The notes below the pieces were generated by a model. It was not told the DNA's origin. It saw nothing but the letters and a program-made list of their open reading frames with translations, and did no database searches. 64,000 nt of DNA. Source: Sipunculus nudus (Eukaryota > Annelida > Sipuncula > Golfingiida > Sipunculidae). The position numbers and the translations under genes are program-made. Of this stretch, positions 35,965 through 47,865 are shown in pieces (position 1 is the stretch's first letter; every line of letters begins with the position of its first letter). Where the stretch lies: positions 15,403,601 to 15,467,600 of the forward strand of contig CM049319.1 of assembly GCA_026874595.1 (NCBI GenBank), given 5' to 3'.

Positions 35965-38900
35965 AAAAATAGTTCCATTTTCACAAAATAATGTACCATG
36001 AAAACTAACACTTTAAGCGAACAACTGCAGAAGAAACTACTTAAAGCATACAAACAAAAAAGAATGTTCAATGGATAAACATTGCAGATTATTTTTGTTT
36101 TAATGGAAGACTTTTAAGAGTTTCAAAAATGTCACATTGGTATTTTGATCAAGATGTGTGATCCTTTAAGGTTGAAGAGTCTTTTTGATGGGCTTGCATG
36201 TAAGGTTATTATGTGACAATTCTCAAGTCCCCTTCCATTTCCTGGCAGACATTTTAATCAACGCACTTAAGTGGATGCTCTCTAGGGCCGCACCATAACT
36301 GCCAGTCTGTCCAGAGATGAGATTGTGTCAACGCTTCTGATAACTGCCAAGAGTAATAAAGATACCAAACTTGTTTACTCAGCATGTCAGGTTGGGAAAG
36401 TGCGTTAAGTGGTTTTGGCGAGTTATTTTTACGCTACACCTTACCACACCAGTGCACCATGGATCAACTGAAAATGACCCAAAAAATTGGTTCAGTCTTT
36501 CGCAATCACCATAGCATCTCTTGAAACATTATCAGTTGCCACTACAAGACACACAATATTCTTTAAAAAAACTTTTTAATGGAAAATGAAAAACATATTC
36601 TCTTTAACATATAAAAGGACAACAATTCTATATTCTTAGTGAAGGAATTTTTACAGAGACATCATTCAAAGATTTATGAAATGGAAAGAAATATGACAGT
36701 AAGAAAAATATTGTAGAATGAAAGGCAGCTAATGCATTTTCTTTAAATATATCCTTTTTCTGTCCCTGCATAAATTTTCCACAAAAACTGTTCATAACTT
36801 TTCCAGTAGAGTTCCTTACAAACAAAGTAAGTACTTAACTGTTAACAAGACACTTTTTTTCTAAGACCTGAAAAAAATATTTCCTTTAATACATAAAATG
36901 AGCAAACTTTTCAAAGTATGACAATAAGAAAAATATTGTTTAATGTAAGCCAGCCACTAGAATTCCTTTGAATGTAACCTTTTTCTGTGCTCCATAAAGT
37001 TTTTAACAAACAAATCACTCAAGTAACTATAAAAAAACAGAACAAAAGTATAATAAGTTGTAAACAGAAAAAACTACATCTGCTTTCAACAAATTCATTT
37101 TTTTTTGTATTTTTAGGGATATCATCTGAGTGATTCCATGATATGGGACAGCTCTCAATTATTGAATTCCTTGTACAAATGCAGATATAAATCATAATAA
37201 GAGAGTGGGGAGTAGAGCCAAAATTACCACTGCAAAGCTGAAACATCCAAAATCAGGATAAAAAAAGAGAAAGACCATTGATCTTAAACACTACTGGGAT
37301 CTGAAACCAAACACTGTTGCTGCGTTGAGCTCCTACACTTTCCACTTGACCTGACCAGGTAATATTTGTTTTTTTTTATCTAATGCTGTTGTAAAGTGAT
37401 GATGTAGAAGGCTATAATTTATCTTTCTTAGGTGGATTAAATACTGCCAGCAGGTTTTTTTTCAGAGATCTGTTGTAAAAGTTTTAATATTCTTGCTGCA
37501 AGACCAGCTATCATATGGCCAAAGATGACTATATAAATTTATGGTCTCCATGGATGAAGGAAATAAAGAGTTAATTAGACATATATTTTAGTCATATTAT
37601 ATTACATTGTACTTTCTCCGATGTACAGTCTGCTCTTGTTTTTTTAAAGCCAATTTATTGGCCTAGCTCGCCTTTCACCAATAATTCACAATTCCAGATT
37701 TCCCTTCTGCATATTTATCAATGATCTGCCACCCTCGCCTGTAAATAATAACAGACAACATATCCATGAGAGATGATATTTTGTTAAAGATGACATTTTG
37801 TGAGAAGAATTAGTTTTCTTGAACGACAAATACCCTCTCAGGCTTGAAGCTAAAAATGTGAACAAGAAGACAGAAACAGACATCATTCGTCAAGGAACAT
37901 AGACAAATCACAAGTTCTCCAATTCCTGTATTATCAACTGCATAATTGACAATGCACCTGTAGACGATAATGGAGTCTTGACATGCTGTTTAGAGGTCTC
38001 TTTCTGGGTGTGTGGGCATAAAATCCCTGGTAAAACACCTGGGAGGTAATCCAATGTCTGACACTCTATTATGAGATATCTTCCAATTATATCACGCTCA
38101 GGGTTCATGCACTCTTCCGACAAAGGTTGTTTCTATCATAAACAAACCTCTTCCAGTTATGGATTGTGGGATAGCTAGGGCAACATATCTCAACTGTCAA
38201 ACTTCAAAATAAATATTTGCCAAAATTCATGAAAGCCTTATCTTAACATTGGGGATGCACACTCACCAATCATTTTGTTCAGATCTTACTGCAAAAACAT
38301 TCATGTTCATGTAATTCACTTTGAAACAATTCTAATCAAACATATTTCAATGGACTACATCATTACATTTTATACACAAGCAGAGCCACTGGTGTATTTA
38401 GAAGCCCCAGTGCATTGTGGGGAAAAGCATTTCCTTACCCACAATTCCTAGTCACACTCCTGTGCGTAGGATTTTGTGCATTTTGGGTTCTATGATGTCC
38501 CAGATGTCTAAGGGGAAATTGTATTCTTAAAAGATATTTTTTACACCTATGTGCTGGAACTGATACAAGGCCACCTCTGAAAAAAAGCTTACCATTTTGG
38601 ATAGCTACCTTTTCATTATAGATTTTCATTATAAAAGTGATATGATTATGATTGCCATTTGCCAAGTGATCCTTTAATCCAATACAATGTAGATGCTACT
38701 ATACATTTCCTTTGACCAACGTGGCATGTAATGATGGAATGGCGGCTAAGCCGGCTATATTTGCAGGTTGGATCATCCAGTCGCACAAGTATATAATAAC
38801 TACAATGTAAACCTAGGCTGGTTCCCTGCCTCTATTTTTCTCCTTATTGTAATGTACTAATGATGCAAATTTTAGACTGACAAACTTTGCATCTATACCA

Positions 38901-39811
38901 GATTATCAACATTTCCTGGAGAGATGGTTTGCTTTAGATTGATGGGAAACTTTTGGCTGAAAAGGAAAAAATCTAAAAATGTTGACTACAGAGAATCTAG
39001 CCCCGTTAGGGCATTCTAAGTGCCCATTTTTGTCTGAAGTGAGCCTCTGAACAGTTAAAGGTTAAAGACCGTCGTGTCCAGTTAGACATTCTGATTATAG
39101 CTTATCATGAGGAATGGACTGGAAAGGTTTCACTCTGTTAGTTCAGCAGTGCCACATGTTAAGCTGTGTCTGGAGACTGCGACCTGTCACAATCCTAGAA
39201 TAACTGGAAAGGTACATGATCTGTAATACTTTCCTCCACCCACTCATGCTTAATGCAATGTTTTGTCATTTTTTGTCCCTTTAAAAATAGTTTTTGAAAG
39301 TGAGCATAGTGATGCACCCAAGTGCTGACATATATGTGTGTAATTTGATACTTTTAGGGAGGGTATGAATGAATAGTTGAAATATCATTGCCAGTTATTG
39401 TTATTGTAAGGAATTGCAGGGGCATTTCACAAAATATTTTTTTCAAAGATATTTTGTGCACAGTCAAACATACACATGTACAGGTGTCAATACATTTAAG
39501 CTGATAATCGCTTCAGAGGTAAAAAACACTGAACCCGTCCCGCTTTGTTGGAGCTTCCAATTACCACGACCTGTGTACCAGGAAGTCTGCCTCACATCAG
39601 GGGCTTCCAGGAAATATTAATAACTGTCACGTCAACAGTAATTAGGTGATTATTGTAGCTTATGTGGTTCTATCATAAAATAACCTGACAAGTCATTTCT
39701 GACGCTTGCAGCAATGTGTGTTCAATATCGTTAATCATTATTCATTAGCAGCAGTCGGACACATTGATATGTACTGAAGCCCAGTTGTTTTTAATTTTTT
39801 TTAACGGATAG
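35965..39811. other. Long stretch of non-coding sequence
   Basis: About 3.8 kb without a gene or clear repeat. Two similar AT-rich segments near 36580-36790 and 36880-37010 ('tttcttt.aa.ata', 'atgacagtaagaaaaatattgt', 'cctttttctgt.cc...cataaa') look like an old tandem duplication of about 290 bp. Confidence 0.45.
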
Positions 39812-40100
39812 GTGCATGGCCTGTTGGTTGCACTGCCAATTGGATGAGGAGGAAGGTATCCATATGATAAGAATGACATGTAATTATGAAGCCTTCTGGA
39901 TTTCAGGTTTGATATGCTCAGGGTTAGGAATAATCCAGAAGTCATAAAGACATTGGACAATATGGAGCAAATCTCTGAGATTTTTTAATGAGAATACACA
40001 ATTGTGCCATTAAGGCCCCTTCTGGGTTTGAACCAGGGACCTTCAGCTCCGAAGCCCAATGCCTTAACCACTAGGTTATGTCCTACCCCTCCCAGTTTTT
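39812..40100 (-). mobile_element. tRNA-derived SINE, family F (best preserved copy)
   Basis: Minus-strand 5' end near 40098. The A box is TAACCTAGTGGTTAAGG and the B box GGTTCAAACCC (40027-40037), spaced as in a tRNA gene. Then come GGGGCCTTAATGG, the central segment 'tctggattattcctaaccctgagcatatcaaacctgaaatcc' and the 3' segment 'ggcagtgcaaccaacaggccatgcacctatcc'. The word CCCAGTTGTTTTT (about 39780) and CCCAGTTTTTGG (about 40097) may be remains of a target duplication. The same family is at 21725, 47600, 55553, 55760 and 63668. Confidence 0.75.
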
Positions 40101-42746
40101 GGTGTAATGGAGAAAGAACAAATCCAAAGATTTCTGTTTGCAAGTGGACCCCAGGATATATGTGTCTCAACAAATTGGTATCCTAACATAAAAAGCACAT
40201 TTTGGGTAAAACAGACTTCTTTGTCTATAATTGTATAAGTCATACCCTCTATACTTGAATAGTCCACTATGAAATGAAGGTGAAATACGTCTGTTCCAAT
40301 AATAAATGACAGAGCAGTGTTTACACCCAGGCAGCAGAGATTGATTTAAACATTTTGAACCCAGTTATTTATTTGACAATTATCTAAAAATCTCATCATG
40401 AAGTGAAAGTACTGGGTGGATTCCATAGGCTTATGTTTTATTATATTTATGGTACTATTATATCATAAAAAATCAGATCAAAGTGTGTCACAAAGTGTTC
40501 TTGACTTTGTCACTTCAGCCAACATGACTTTATAGGTTAGACTACTGTCACATATTTAAGGAACTGTATATATCAGAGAATTGTCAGACATGGTGATGGT
40601 TTCCTGCTAAATGATTGCACAAGTACCTGATTCATTCACTGATAGATAATTTTCCAATATTACTCTTTAAAAAATGTTCCAAATGATGGCACATGACTGA
40701 ACTGACCATTAAACAAAAATATACAAAGGGCTATGTACCATCAACAATACAATTTTATCTCTGAAAATGTAACTGATAAATATTTTCATCGCAAAAAAGA
40801 GAAAGACACAAGGGGGTAGAAATTGACTATAACAATTAATTTTTCCATCAGATAGATGTTTCAAAAGATGGACACTAGATGGTGCTGAATATCATTTAAG
40901 GTATCTTTTACCATAATTACACATGGGATTTATGGTACCTCTTATAATGAGAAAGAATAGAAGTTGAGCAAGTGCATTCATGAACTGAAAAAAAAGAGGT
41001 TTCTAAGCTAACCTTATCTTATCTGCCTGAACTAATACTGAGATTACAGATCACAAAGGGTTTGTTGAAAAGGTTGAAAACAAAATGTCAATGATACATG
41101 AGTAATTACTGTCATTCACATGACACTGGGAAATTGCTTGCCTTTGGAAAAATCAGAGATGGCGGTTTACATCATCAAGGGATTCTACAAATCAATAACA
41201 CTTCCCACAAGTTTCTTTTCCCTCATAGTCATGACATTCCCCTGGGATATGTTATTTGACTCCATTATTTTCGTCAGTGTTGGATGTAGCTACCAACCAC
41301 AGCTCGCTATCTGGATATACTGTGTTAATTACAATCAGAATTGGATAATAACGGTGGGAATTTTCAAGTATCCAATTATTTTTTTCTTCTTTATTTCTTA
41401 CGCTCCCTAGGCAGCAGTTATATGCTGCAGTTGTGTCAGATCTCCTTTACTTTCACTGCTGCTTTGTATAGCTAGATTCTATACACGACCAGGCCTGGTA
41501 CAAGACAAACATTTGTAATCAGACCAATGAGGGCATGGCATCAATTGTGCATCCAACTCCTAGTTTCAAACCCACAACACTAAACTCTCATTGTTTTAAT
41601 GCACAATCCAACAGCACACTCTCAAACTTGGCCCTGTACCCGCCCTGGTGTAGAAACTCTGAAAAACTTGCTGTATAAAGCAGCAGTTAAATTGAAGGAT
41701 ATTTAGAAAGACTGCAGAGTATATCTGCTGCATAAAGAGTTTATTCTAACATAAAGCCAACAAAGGCTCTATTTCAAAAGTGTATTTACCATATAAATGA
41801 ATGTTTATGATATAATTACTATGTAAATTTCAATGTAAGGCATAATTTCACTCAATTATCAACTTAGAGTAGAGGTTCAATTTACACAGGGTGTATATGT
41901 GTTACTTTATTGTTTAATCCTTACTGATATGAGCATTTTTATTATTCTTCAACTAACAAAGATCAGTCTGTCTTAGTCTATTTTTCATATAAAATATATC
42001 TGGATTCAGTCAATTATACTTTAAGCTATCCTATTAAAAGGCAAACAAATGGAGAGAGATAGTCTAAGAATTAGTCAATTATACTTCAGCTATCTTATCA
42101 AAAGACAGATGGATGGACAGACAGAGAGACAGGAAGAGGAACAGATGTATAACCTCCTGATGGCTTCATTGACGGAGGAAATTCATAAAAGCTGCATGAG
42201 GTATTCAAGAAATGGAAGAACCTATGAATATTCATGAGTTTAGAAACGTGGAGTGACAGTATTGCAGGTGTGTGCAATCAATCTCATACTTAGTCACCTG
42301 CTTTGTTATTTATTAAACACGAAGGAAAATCAGAACGTAATTAAGCAGGTGCCATTGGTGTCAGATTGTTGAAAATTTCATAGCTGTGGACGTGCTCATC
42401 CAAGTGACTGCAGCAGCCCTCAATTGTTCAGCGATGTCCAAAAGAGCATGCTGTAATGCAATATTCAGAGCGACTCCAGGCTTACTTACAGCTATAGAGC
42501 ATGCCATAATATATACTATATACTAGCCTGGTTAGACTGATCTCTATAACTTCACACCCTGTCATATACATAATCACATGACTATACTGTCATTACTGAG
42601 TTTACTTTTCATTTTTTTTAAATATTTTTTGGTTGAGGTAACCACCTCCATTTTATTATGCTAAATTATCTTATTCTTAACCTATTAATCCATGTACATA
42701 TGCAGAGTTCTAGTTCAGTTAGGGGTGGAGTGAAAGGAAAGTAGCC
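40101..42746. other. Non-coding sequence
   Basis: No gene recognised. A short GACAGATGGATGGACAGACA run at about 42104-42123 is a simple repeat. The 96-residue plus frame at 41120-41410 has no family signature. Confidence 0.4.
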
Positions 42747-42985
42747 CTTGCTTCCTGTCATTTTATTTTATATTCTGGTGTCACCCATGCCCAGTGTATA
42801 CTGCACCTGGAGGTCGTACATAGTCATCCATATTGTTGGGCACATATGAGTCATGGGTGTGTATTCCAACCCACTGCACTTGCTTCCTGTTAATTTGTTT
42901 ATATCCTGGTGTCGCCCAGGCCAAGTGTCTACTGCACCTGGAGGTTGTGTATAATCATCCACAATGTTAGGTAACAACACAAAGG
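42747..42985. repeat. Two-copy tandem duplication, about 141-bp period
   Basis: The segment from 'cttgcttcctgt' through 'tctggtgtc.ccca', 'tactgcacctggaggt' and 'atagtcatcca..ttgtt' at 42747 is repeated from 42888. The two copies give different reading frames, so coding is unlikely. Confidence 0.75.
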
Positions 42986-43102
42986 AACAACAAAAATTAT
43001 GCCATCATCTTTGGGAGATACTCAGCTATGGGGCACAACCTTCCCAATAAGGCTGTATGAAACTCACCCTGGGAGAGGACTGACTGTGAATATATCTCAC
43101 AA

Positions 43103-43172
43103 CCCCTCCACTGAGATTTAAACTCCCAGCTTTCTGTCCTGTATTCTACTGCTGGACCAATGAAGCAGAAAA
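43103..43172 (-). mobile_element. tRNA-like SINE head
   Basis: On the minus strand GGTCCAGCAGTAGAATAC resembles an A box and GGGAGTTTAAATCTC a B box, with tRNA-like spacing. There is no complete cloverleaf, so it is probably the 5' part of a tRNA-derived SINE. The body is not defined. Confidence 0.45.
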
Positions 43173-44109
43173 TAAATGTTCAAATAAATAAAGCTTGAAA
43201 ACTATGAGCCATATCAGAGTACACAGTAATATGCATGAAAACTGCTCATCAAAATGTGAGCAAATGTGTATTCTTAAAAGTAAGAACTGTCATAAGAGCT
43301 ATTTTCATGCAGTGCACATTTATGCATAACAGAGGGATTATTTAATTCTTAATGAATGTGCACAAAGCAATAGCCCAATACACACAAATATTCAGAAGAC
43401 TGAAGTGGGTTTGGAGGTTATTAATCAGCACATACAAAGGACACTAATAAACAATGTTCCCAAAACCAACCTGAGAAACTCACTATATGGGCATCTAACT
43501 CTAAATACCAGGGTCTAATGGAGAGAAGGATTTATTAAGTTTATATACTACATATTTGATAAATAATATTAAGTAAAAGCCAGACATTAAGTTCATTGTC
43601 CAAGAAAAGCGTGATTCCACCCTACACTTTGCTGATAAATGTATGTCTTTTTGCCACCAAACTCTCTAAGCAAATTGACCCTTACACTGTCTTTGTAGTC
43701 AACACTGTCCTTGGGAGTACTTTTGTGTCACATAAGATGGCTAATCTACATAATTTTTTTCTCTTAGTTTCTCAAAACTGCTCATGGGGGCTGCCATTTT
43801 TGTTTACACTAAAACCTGGATGTCACCGGTCACATGTCAAATGTACTGATGTACTGCTATGGTTCCTTTTACTCACTGCTGTCCGTTCAACCAGAAGTTG
43901 CCCTGTATAATTTAATGATTATTTTATCAAAAATTTGTACCTTCACACAATCAGCCATTGATGTTAAAGAACATCTATTGGGAACTTTACGGTAAATTGA
44001 GGCCTTATATAACCTCATGGATCTTTTTAGTTCTCAAACTCGTGACTATGTGATGTTATGTCACCCATGAGCTGCTAAACCCACATATCAATATCGCTCA
44101 AGGTTAAAT
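43173..44109. other. Non-coding sequence
   Basis: No supported gene. On the minus strand an ATG in strong context (AAAAATGG, 43797-43795) opens MAAPMSSFEKLREKNYVD and stops with no good donor, so I do not call it. Confidence 0.4.
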
Positions 44110-45020
44110 ATTACAATATATATGACATCAAAACAATTTTCTGAAGGTTATATATTAAGATTACTTATGTCATCAGAAACAAATGTCTGAAGGTTACATT
44201 TATGAATATTTATTACACTACAACCAAATCTTTCAAGGTTACATTTAAGAATATCTATGACATCAAACAAATCTCTCACAATGACATTTAGAATATTCAT
44301 GACATCAAACTAATTTACATTTTAGAATATTTATGACATTCAAAACCAATCTTAAGGTTACATTTTTGAATATTAATGATATCAAACCAATCTCTCACAG
44401 TTACATTTTAGAATATTTATGACATCAAACCAATCTCTCACAGTTATATTTTAGAATATTTATGACATCAAACCAATCTCTCATGGTTACATTTTACCAT
44501 ATTTATGACATCAAACCAATCTCCCACAATGATATTGTAGATCATTTATATCATCAAAAACAAATGTCTCAAGGTTATATTTTAGAATATTTATATGATC
44601 GGACACCAATCTCTTAAGGTTATATTTTAAAATATTTAAGATATCAAAACCAATCTCTCAAGGTCATACTTTAGGTTATTTATCACATCAAAATCAACGT
44701 GTCAACATAGCTTGACATTAATGGTTAACCGCTTGCCAAGGGCAAGTGAAAATTCCAGAAAATAGTGGAATGGCAACTAGAAGTCTCTTCCTACTTGCCC
44801 AACTAGGCAAGTGGGTCCAACATAAACCTTTACCCAGTAAAGGCTTGAAAAGGGATCTTTGTATTCTTGTATACAATCAATTATATTTGTTGGGCATGTA
44901 AAAATTCATGAAGGACAAGTAAAAGCTTAATACTTGCCTGACTGGGCAAGTACTTCAAAAAAGTTAATGTTGAGCCCTGCTCAAGCTTACATGTTTTAGA
45001 ATATTTATGACATAAATAAA
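44110..45020. repeat. About 43-bp AT-rich minisatellite
   Basis: At least a dozen units carry 'gacatcaaaccaatctctca', then 'ggttacattttagaatattta'. The units near 44385-44520 are the most alike; outer units are diverged and of variable length. The array is interrupted in the middle of a unit by the foldback element at 44706-44979, and a last partial unit follows at about 44990-45012. Confidence 0.85.
44706..44979. mobile_element. Foldback / hAT-like MITE inserted in the minisatellite
   Basis: The left end CATAGCTTGACATTAA is mirrored by the right end TTAATGTTGAGCCCTG. Just inside, each end has a small palindrome (CTTGCCAAGGGCAAG; CTTGCCTGACTGGGCAAGT), and a third copy lies centrally (ACTTGCCCAACTAGGCAAGT). 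The flanking minisatellite unit is split with a short imperfect repeat of 'tcaa' on both sides, compatible with a decayed target duplication. A related fragment is at 14585-14700. No coding capacity. The superfamily assignment is tentative. Confidence 0.6.
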
Positions 45021-45614
45021 CCAACCAGCAATTGTTGTGCATGTTGTTTGCGTTCAACATTCTACAAAGCCACGAAACAGTGTGATCTATATTCCTGTAA
45101 TAAATAAATGAATGTCTAGTAGCCAATACTGCAAAAATTCCATTTCTGGCATCAACTGATTTTGTATAGTAGAAACAGCATGAAACAAAACAAATGTTAT
45201 CTACAGTCATAAATGTCATCTATATTTAATAAGTATGAAACAACCCTGGCAATTCCTGGCAGTTGCTGTCACTTTTTACCCAAGCAACAATATATTGTCA
45301 GGTTCTGAATTATTTATAAGACCAAAAGTTTTCCATGCCTAAATGAAACATGATATTTCAGGCTGATTTATCTCTATTATTTTTCTTTCTTCTTTACATT
45401 TTTTTTCCTCTCTTCATTACTCTAAAGGTTTTAACTAATTTATCTAAGAAAATTTTTAATTCTATTGATGGCTCATTTTCTAATAATGGCTCAGCCCTTG
45501 GCCTATGAATGCATGGTACCCTCTGTTAGGAGATCATCAAAGTGACTCTATGACAAGTATTAATGTTACTTTACCTAGACACAGTTTATTTTACTGGTTG
45601 GCATCATTTTCTTA
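45021..45614. other. Non-coding sequence
   Basis: No gene or recognised repeat seen. Confidence 0.4.
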
Positions 45615-45616
45615 AA

Positions 45617-46725
45617 CTAGAATACGGGTAGTCGACAAGTGACTATGTGTATCCGCCGAAATCAGAGTGGGACGGGTGAAGTGAGGCATGGATTGAGTAA
45701 CAAGGGGAAATAGAGTGAGGTGTGTTGCATATTAGCATGGATGTCTTCAGCCGTAGGTTGGGCCACCTACCACAAAATCCAGAAAGCTATCAAAGTTGTA
45801 ATGCAAAAAGTCAAACCACTGCCGAGATATGGGTAATTTTATCCCACGGCAGACAAACAGACGGACCCTGTGCAAAAATGGTTGCAGGTTGCGCAACCAG
45901 TTTTGAGTATGATAAGGAGCTATGTGAGATCTATACACATGCAAACTTTTGGCCCAATCGGTCAAACGGTTCCTGAGATATAAGCCTGGATGTCTACAGT
46001 GTAAACAAATGTAGGTGGCGCCACCTGCAAAAAAAATCCAGAAAGTAATTCAAGATGAATAAATCTGCAAAATTTTAGGCAGATAAGTCAAACCAGTGCA
46101 GAGATATTCATGAGTGATTTTATCCCACAGCAGACAAACAGACAGACGCTGTGCAGAAATGGTTGCAGGTGGTGCCACCAGTTTTGCATATGATAAAGAG
46201 CTATGTGAGATCTATAAACATGCAAAATTTTGGCCAAATCGGTCAAACGGTTTCTGAGATATGAGCTTGGATGTCTGCAGCATAAATGTGAATGTAGGTG
46301 GCGCCACCTGTCATAAAATCAAGAAAGCTGTCCAGGATGTATACACACGCAAAATTTCAGGTGGATAAGTCCAACCAATGCAGAGATACGAGTGATTTTA
46401 TCCCAAGGCAGATGAACAGATGGACACTGTGCAAAAATGGTTGCAGGTGGCGCCACCATTTTTTATGTTTGTTATAAAGCTATCCAGAGCTACATTTGTG
46501 CAAATTTTTTTTCCGGATCAGTCAAACGGTTCCTGAGATATGTGGGTTAATGTGTCATAACAGACGCACGGATGGACGCAGAGCGCAGAGGAAAGGTCAG
46601 AGGTCAAAACAAAATCGGGGCGCAGCAGTTCACATGTGACCCGAACATAATCCCGGGTTTCGTAAAATTCGCGGCGGCGTGCAGCTGAAAACATAGTATC
46701 CGCAAAACTCTGTTTTGGCGGATAC
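45617..46725 (-). mobile_element. Family C Helentron-like non-autonomous element, copy C1
   Basis: On the plus strand it starts at CTAG (45617-45620), next to the hairpin GTAGTCGACAAGTGACTA, then GTGTATCCGCC. It ends at the palindrome GTATCCGCAAAAC...GTTTTGGCGGATAC (46696-46725). AA lies outside each end (45615-45616; 46726-46727). The body has modules of about 145 bp, each with GGTGGCGCCACC or a variant (about 46016, 46168, 46297, 46446), '.caaattttggcc.aatcggtcaaacggttcctgagatat' and 'cagacaaacagacggac..tgtgcaaaaatggttgcagg'. An AGGTCAGAGGTCA motif lies at 46594-46606. It is the reverse-orientation sibling of 61240-62693. No coding capacity. Confidence 0.8.
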
Positions 46726-47599
46726 AATAATGGTACGTCGCATGACCTACAGAGAGCACTGTCAATCAAAAAAAGATGGAAACGGCAATATGACCTGTAT
46801 TACTTTACCCTGGCATTGTTTATTTTACTTGTGAACATCTTTTCCTTGTTGTATTGTTCCAAGTATGACCTGCAGATGGCGCTGACTGTTGACAAAGGAT
46901 GCATATGGCCTAATGACATGAATCTGTCTCTACCCAGGCATGGATTTACATTATCAGGGCTCAAAATTAGTGCCAGACTACTGTTTATGCTTGCAATTTT
47001 AACAGTGGTTTAGCAAACTTAAGTTAGTGCTGGCCTTCCTTGGCAGGGAAATTTCCTTTTACAACATCTGATCCAGATCACATCTTCGCAGGTATTGTAC
47101 AAATAGATTTGTTCATGTTAAAACATGAATGAGCTCTACAAAATAGTCATATATTTCAAAAATAAAAAACAATTTTTCAAACAAATGACTAAAAATGTGG
47201 GTTTTTTTTTCAATCAATACAAGCAACATGGGGTACAGTATAAATCTTGTGGGTCTCGTAAAATGGTTCTATGCCTGACATCCCACTGTCCAGTAGAACA
47301 TTTATTAATTTTGATCACTGATTGTACAATTTCCATTATATAAGGATTGATTTCTGGATGTTTTACATCCAGGAGCACTCTCTGTTCAGAGAAGATAGAT
47401 ACAGGACTATATCCTATGCATTATACCTATAATTTGGCATATATAATATTCAACTAAAAGCATGATTTCATCATATGTTAAGGCTATGGCCAACATGTCG
47501 TCTGTTGAGAAAATATGGATAAAGTGTGAAATTTCAGTGATTGTATTTTGTGTTGCTGGCCACAGCCATGGAGCAGGGTGGGTGAAATACTGGAGTAAA
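46726..47599. other. Non-coding sequence
   Basis: No gene recognised. 'tcagggctcaaaattagtgcc' (46957-46977) and 'agttagtgctggcc' (47021-47034) are an imperfect inverted pair resembling the ends of the foldback family at 44706. This is too weak to call an element. Confidence 0.4.
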
Positions 47600-47865
47600 T
47601 CAGCCGTAATTTCAGAAATGGCTTCTGTGCATTCCACTGGACATTCAATTCAAACCCCACCAGGTCTAAAAGGCTAAATGATTAAATCTCAATAAAACCT
47701 CGCTCTTATATCTTAAAAACAGGTAAGGATTTCTGCATTATTCATTACCTTATACATATAAATACCTGGAATCCAGGATTCAAAATAAAAAAAACTGTTC
47801 TTATCATAAGGAGACCTTCATCCTCATTCAACAGACAGTGCCACCAACAGGCCTTGGATCTATTC
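47600..47865 (+). mobile_element. Decayed SINE, family F
   Basis: A degenerate B-box-like word, ATTCAATTCAAACCCCACC (47644-47662), is followed about 180 bp later by the family 3' segment 'cctcattcaacagacagtgccaccaacaggcc' (47821-47852). The order and spacing match the copy at 55760. The head overlaps a minus-strand open frame that I regard as chance. Confidence 0.5.

Noticed and set aside
40027-40090. Possible functional tRNA gene on the minus strand
   Set aside because: A and B boxes are present, but no full cloverleaf, and the sequence continues into a SINE body shared with other copies.
42768-42980. Minus-strand frame over the 141-bp duplication
   Set aside because: The two duplicated segments are read in different frames, which argues against coding.
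43743-43797. Minus-strand ATG in strong context opening MAAPMSSFEKLREKNYVD
   Set aside because: It reaches a stop after 18 codons without a convincing donor.
44110-44700. CRISPR-like array
   Set aside because: The entire about 43-bp unit repeats with drift. There is no conserved-repeat/variable-spacer pattern, and the context is eukaryotic.
47407-47637. Minus-strand 76-residue frame with protein-like composition
   Set aside because: The upstream part overlaps a decayed SINE head, no good splice pair was found and I recognise no family.
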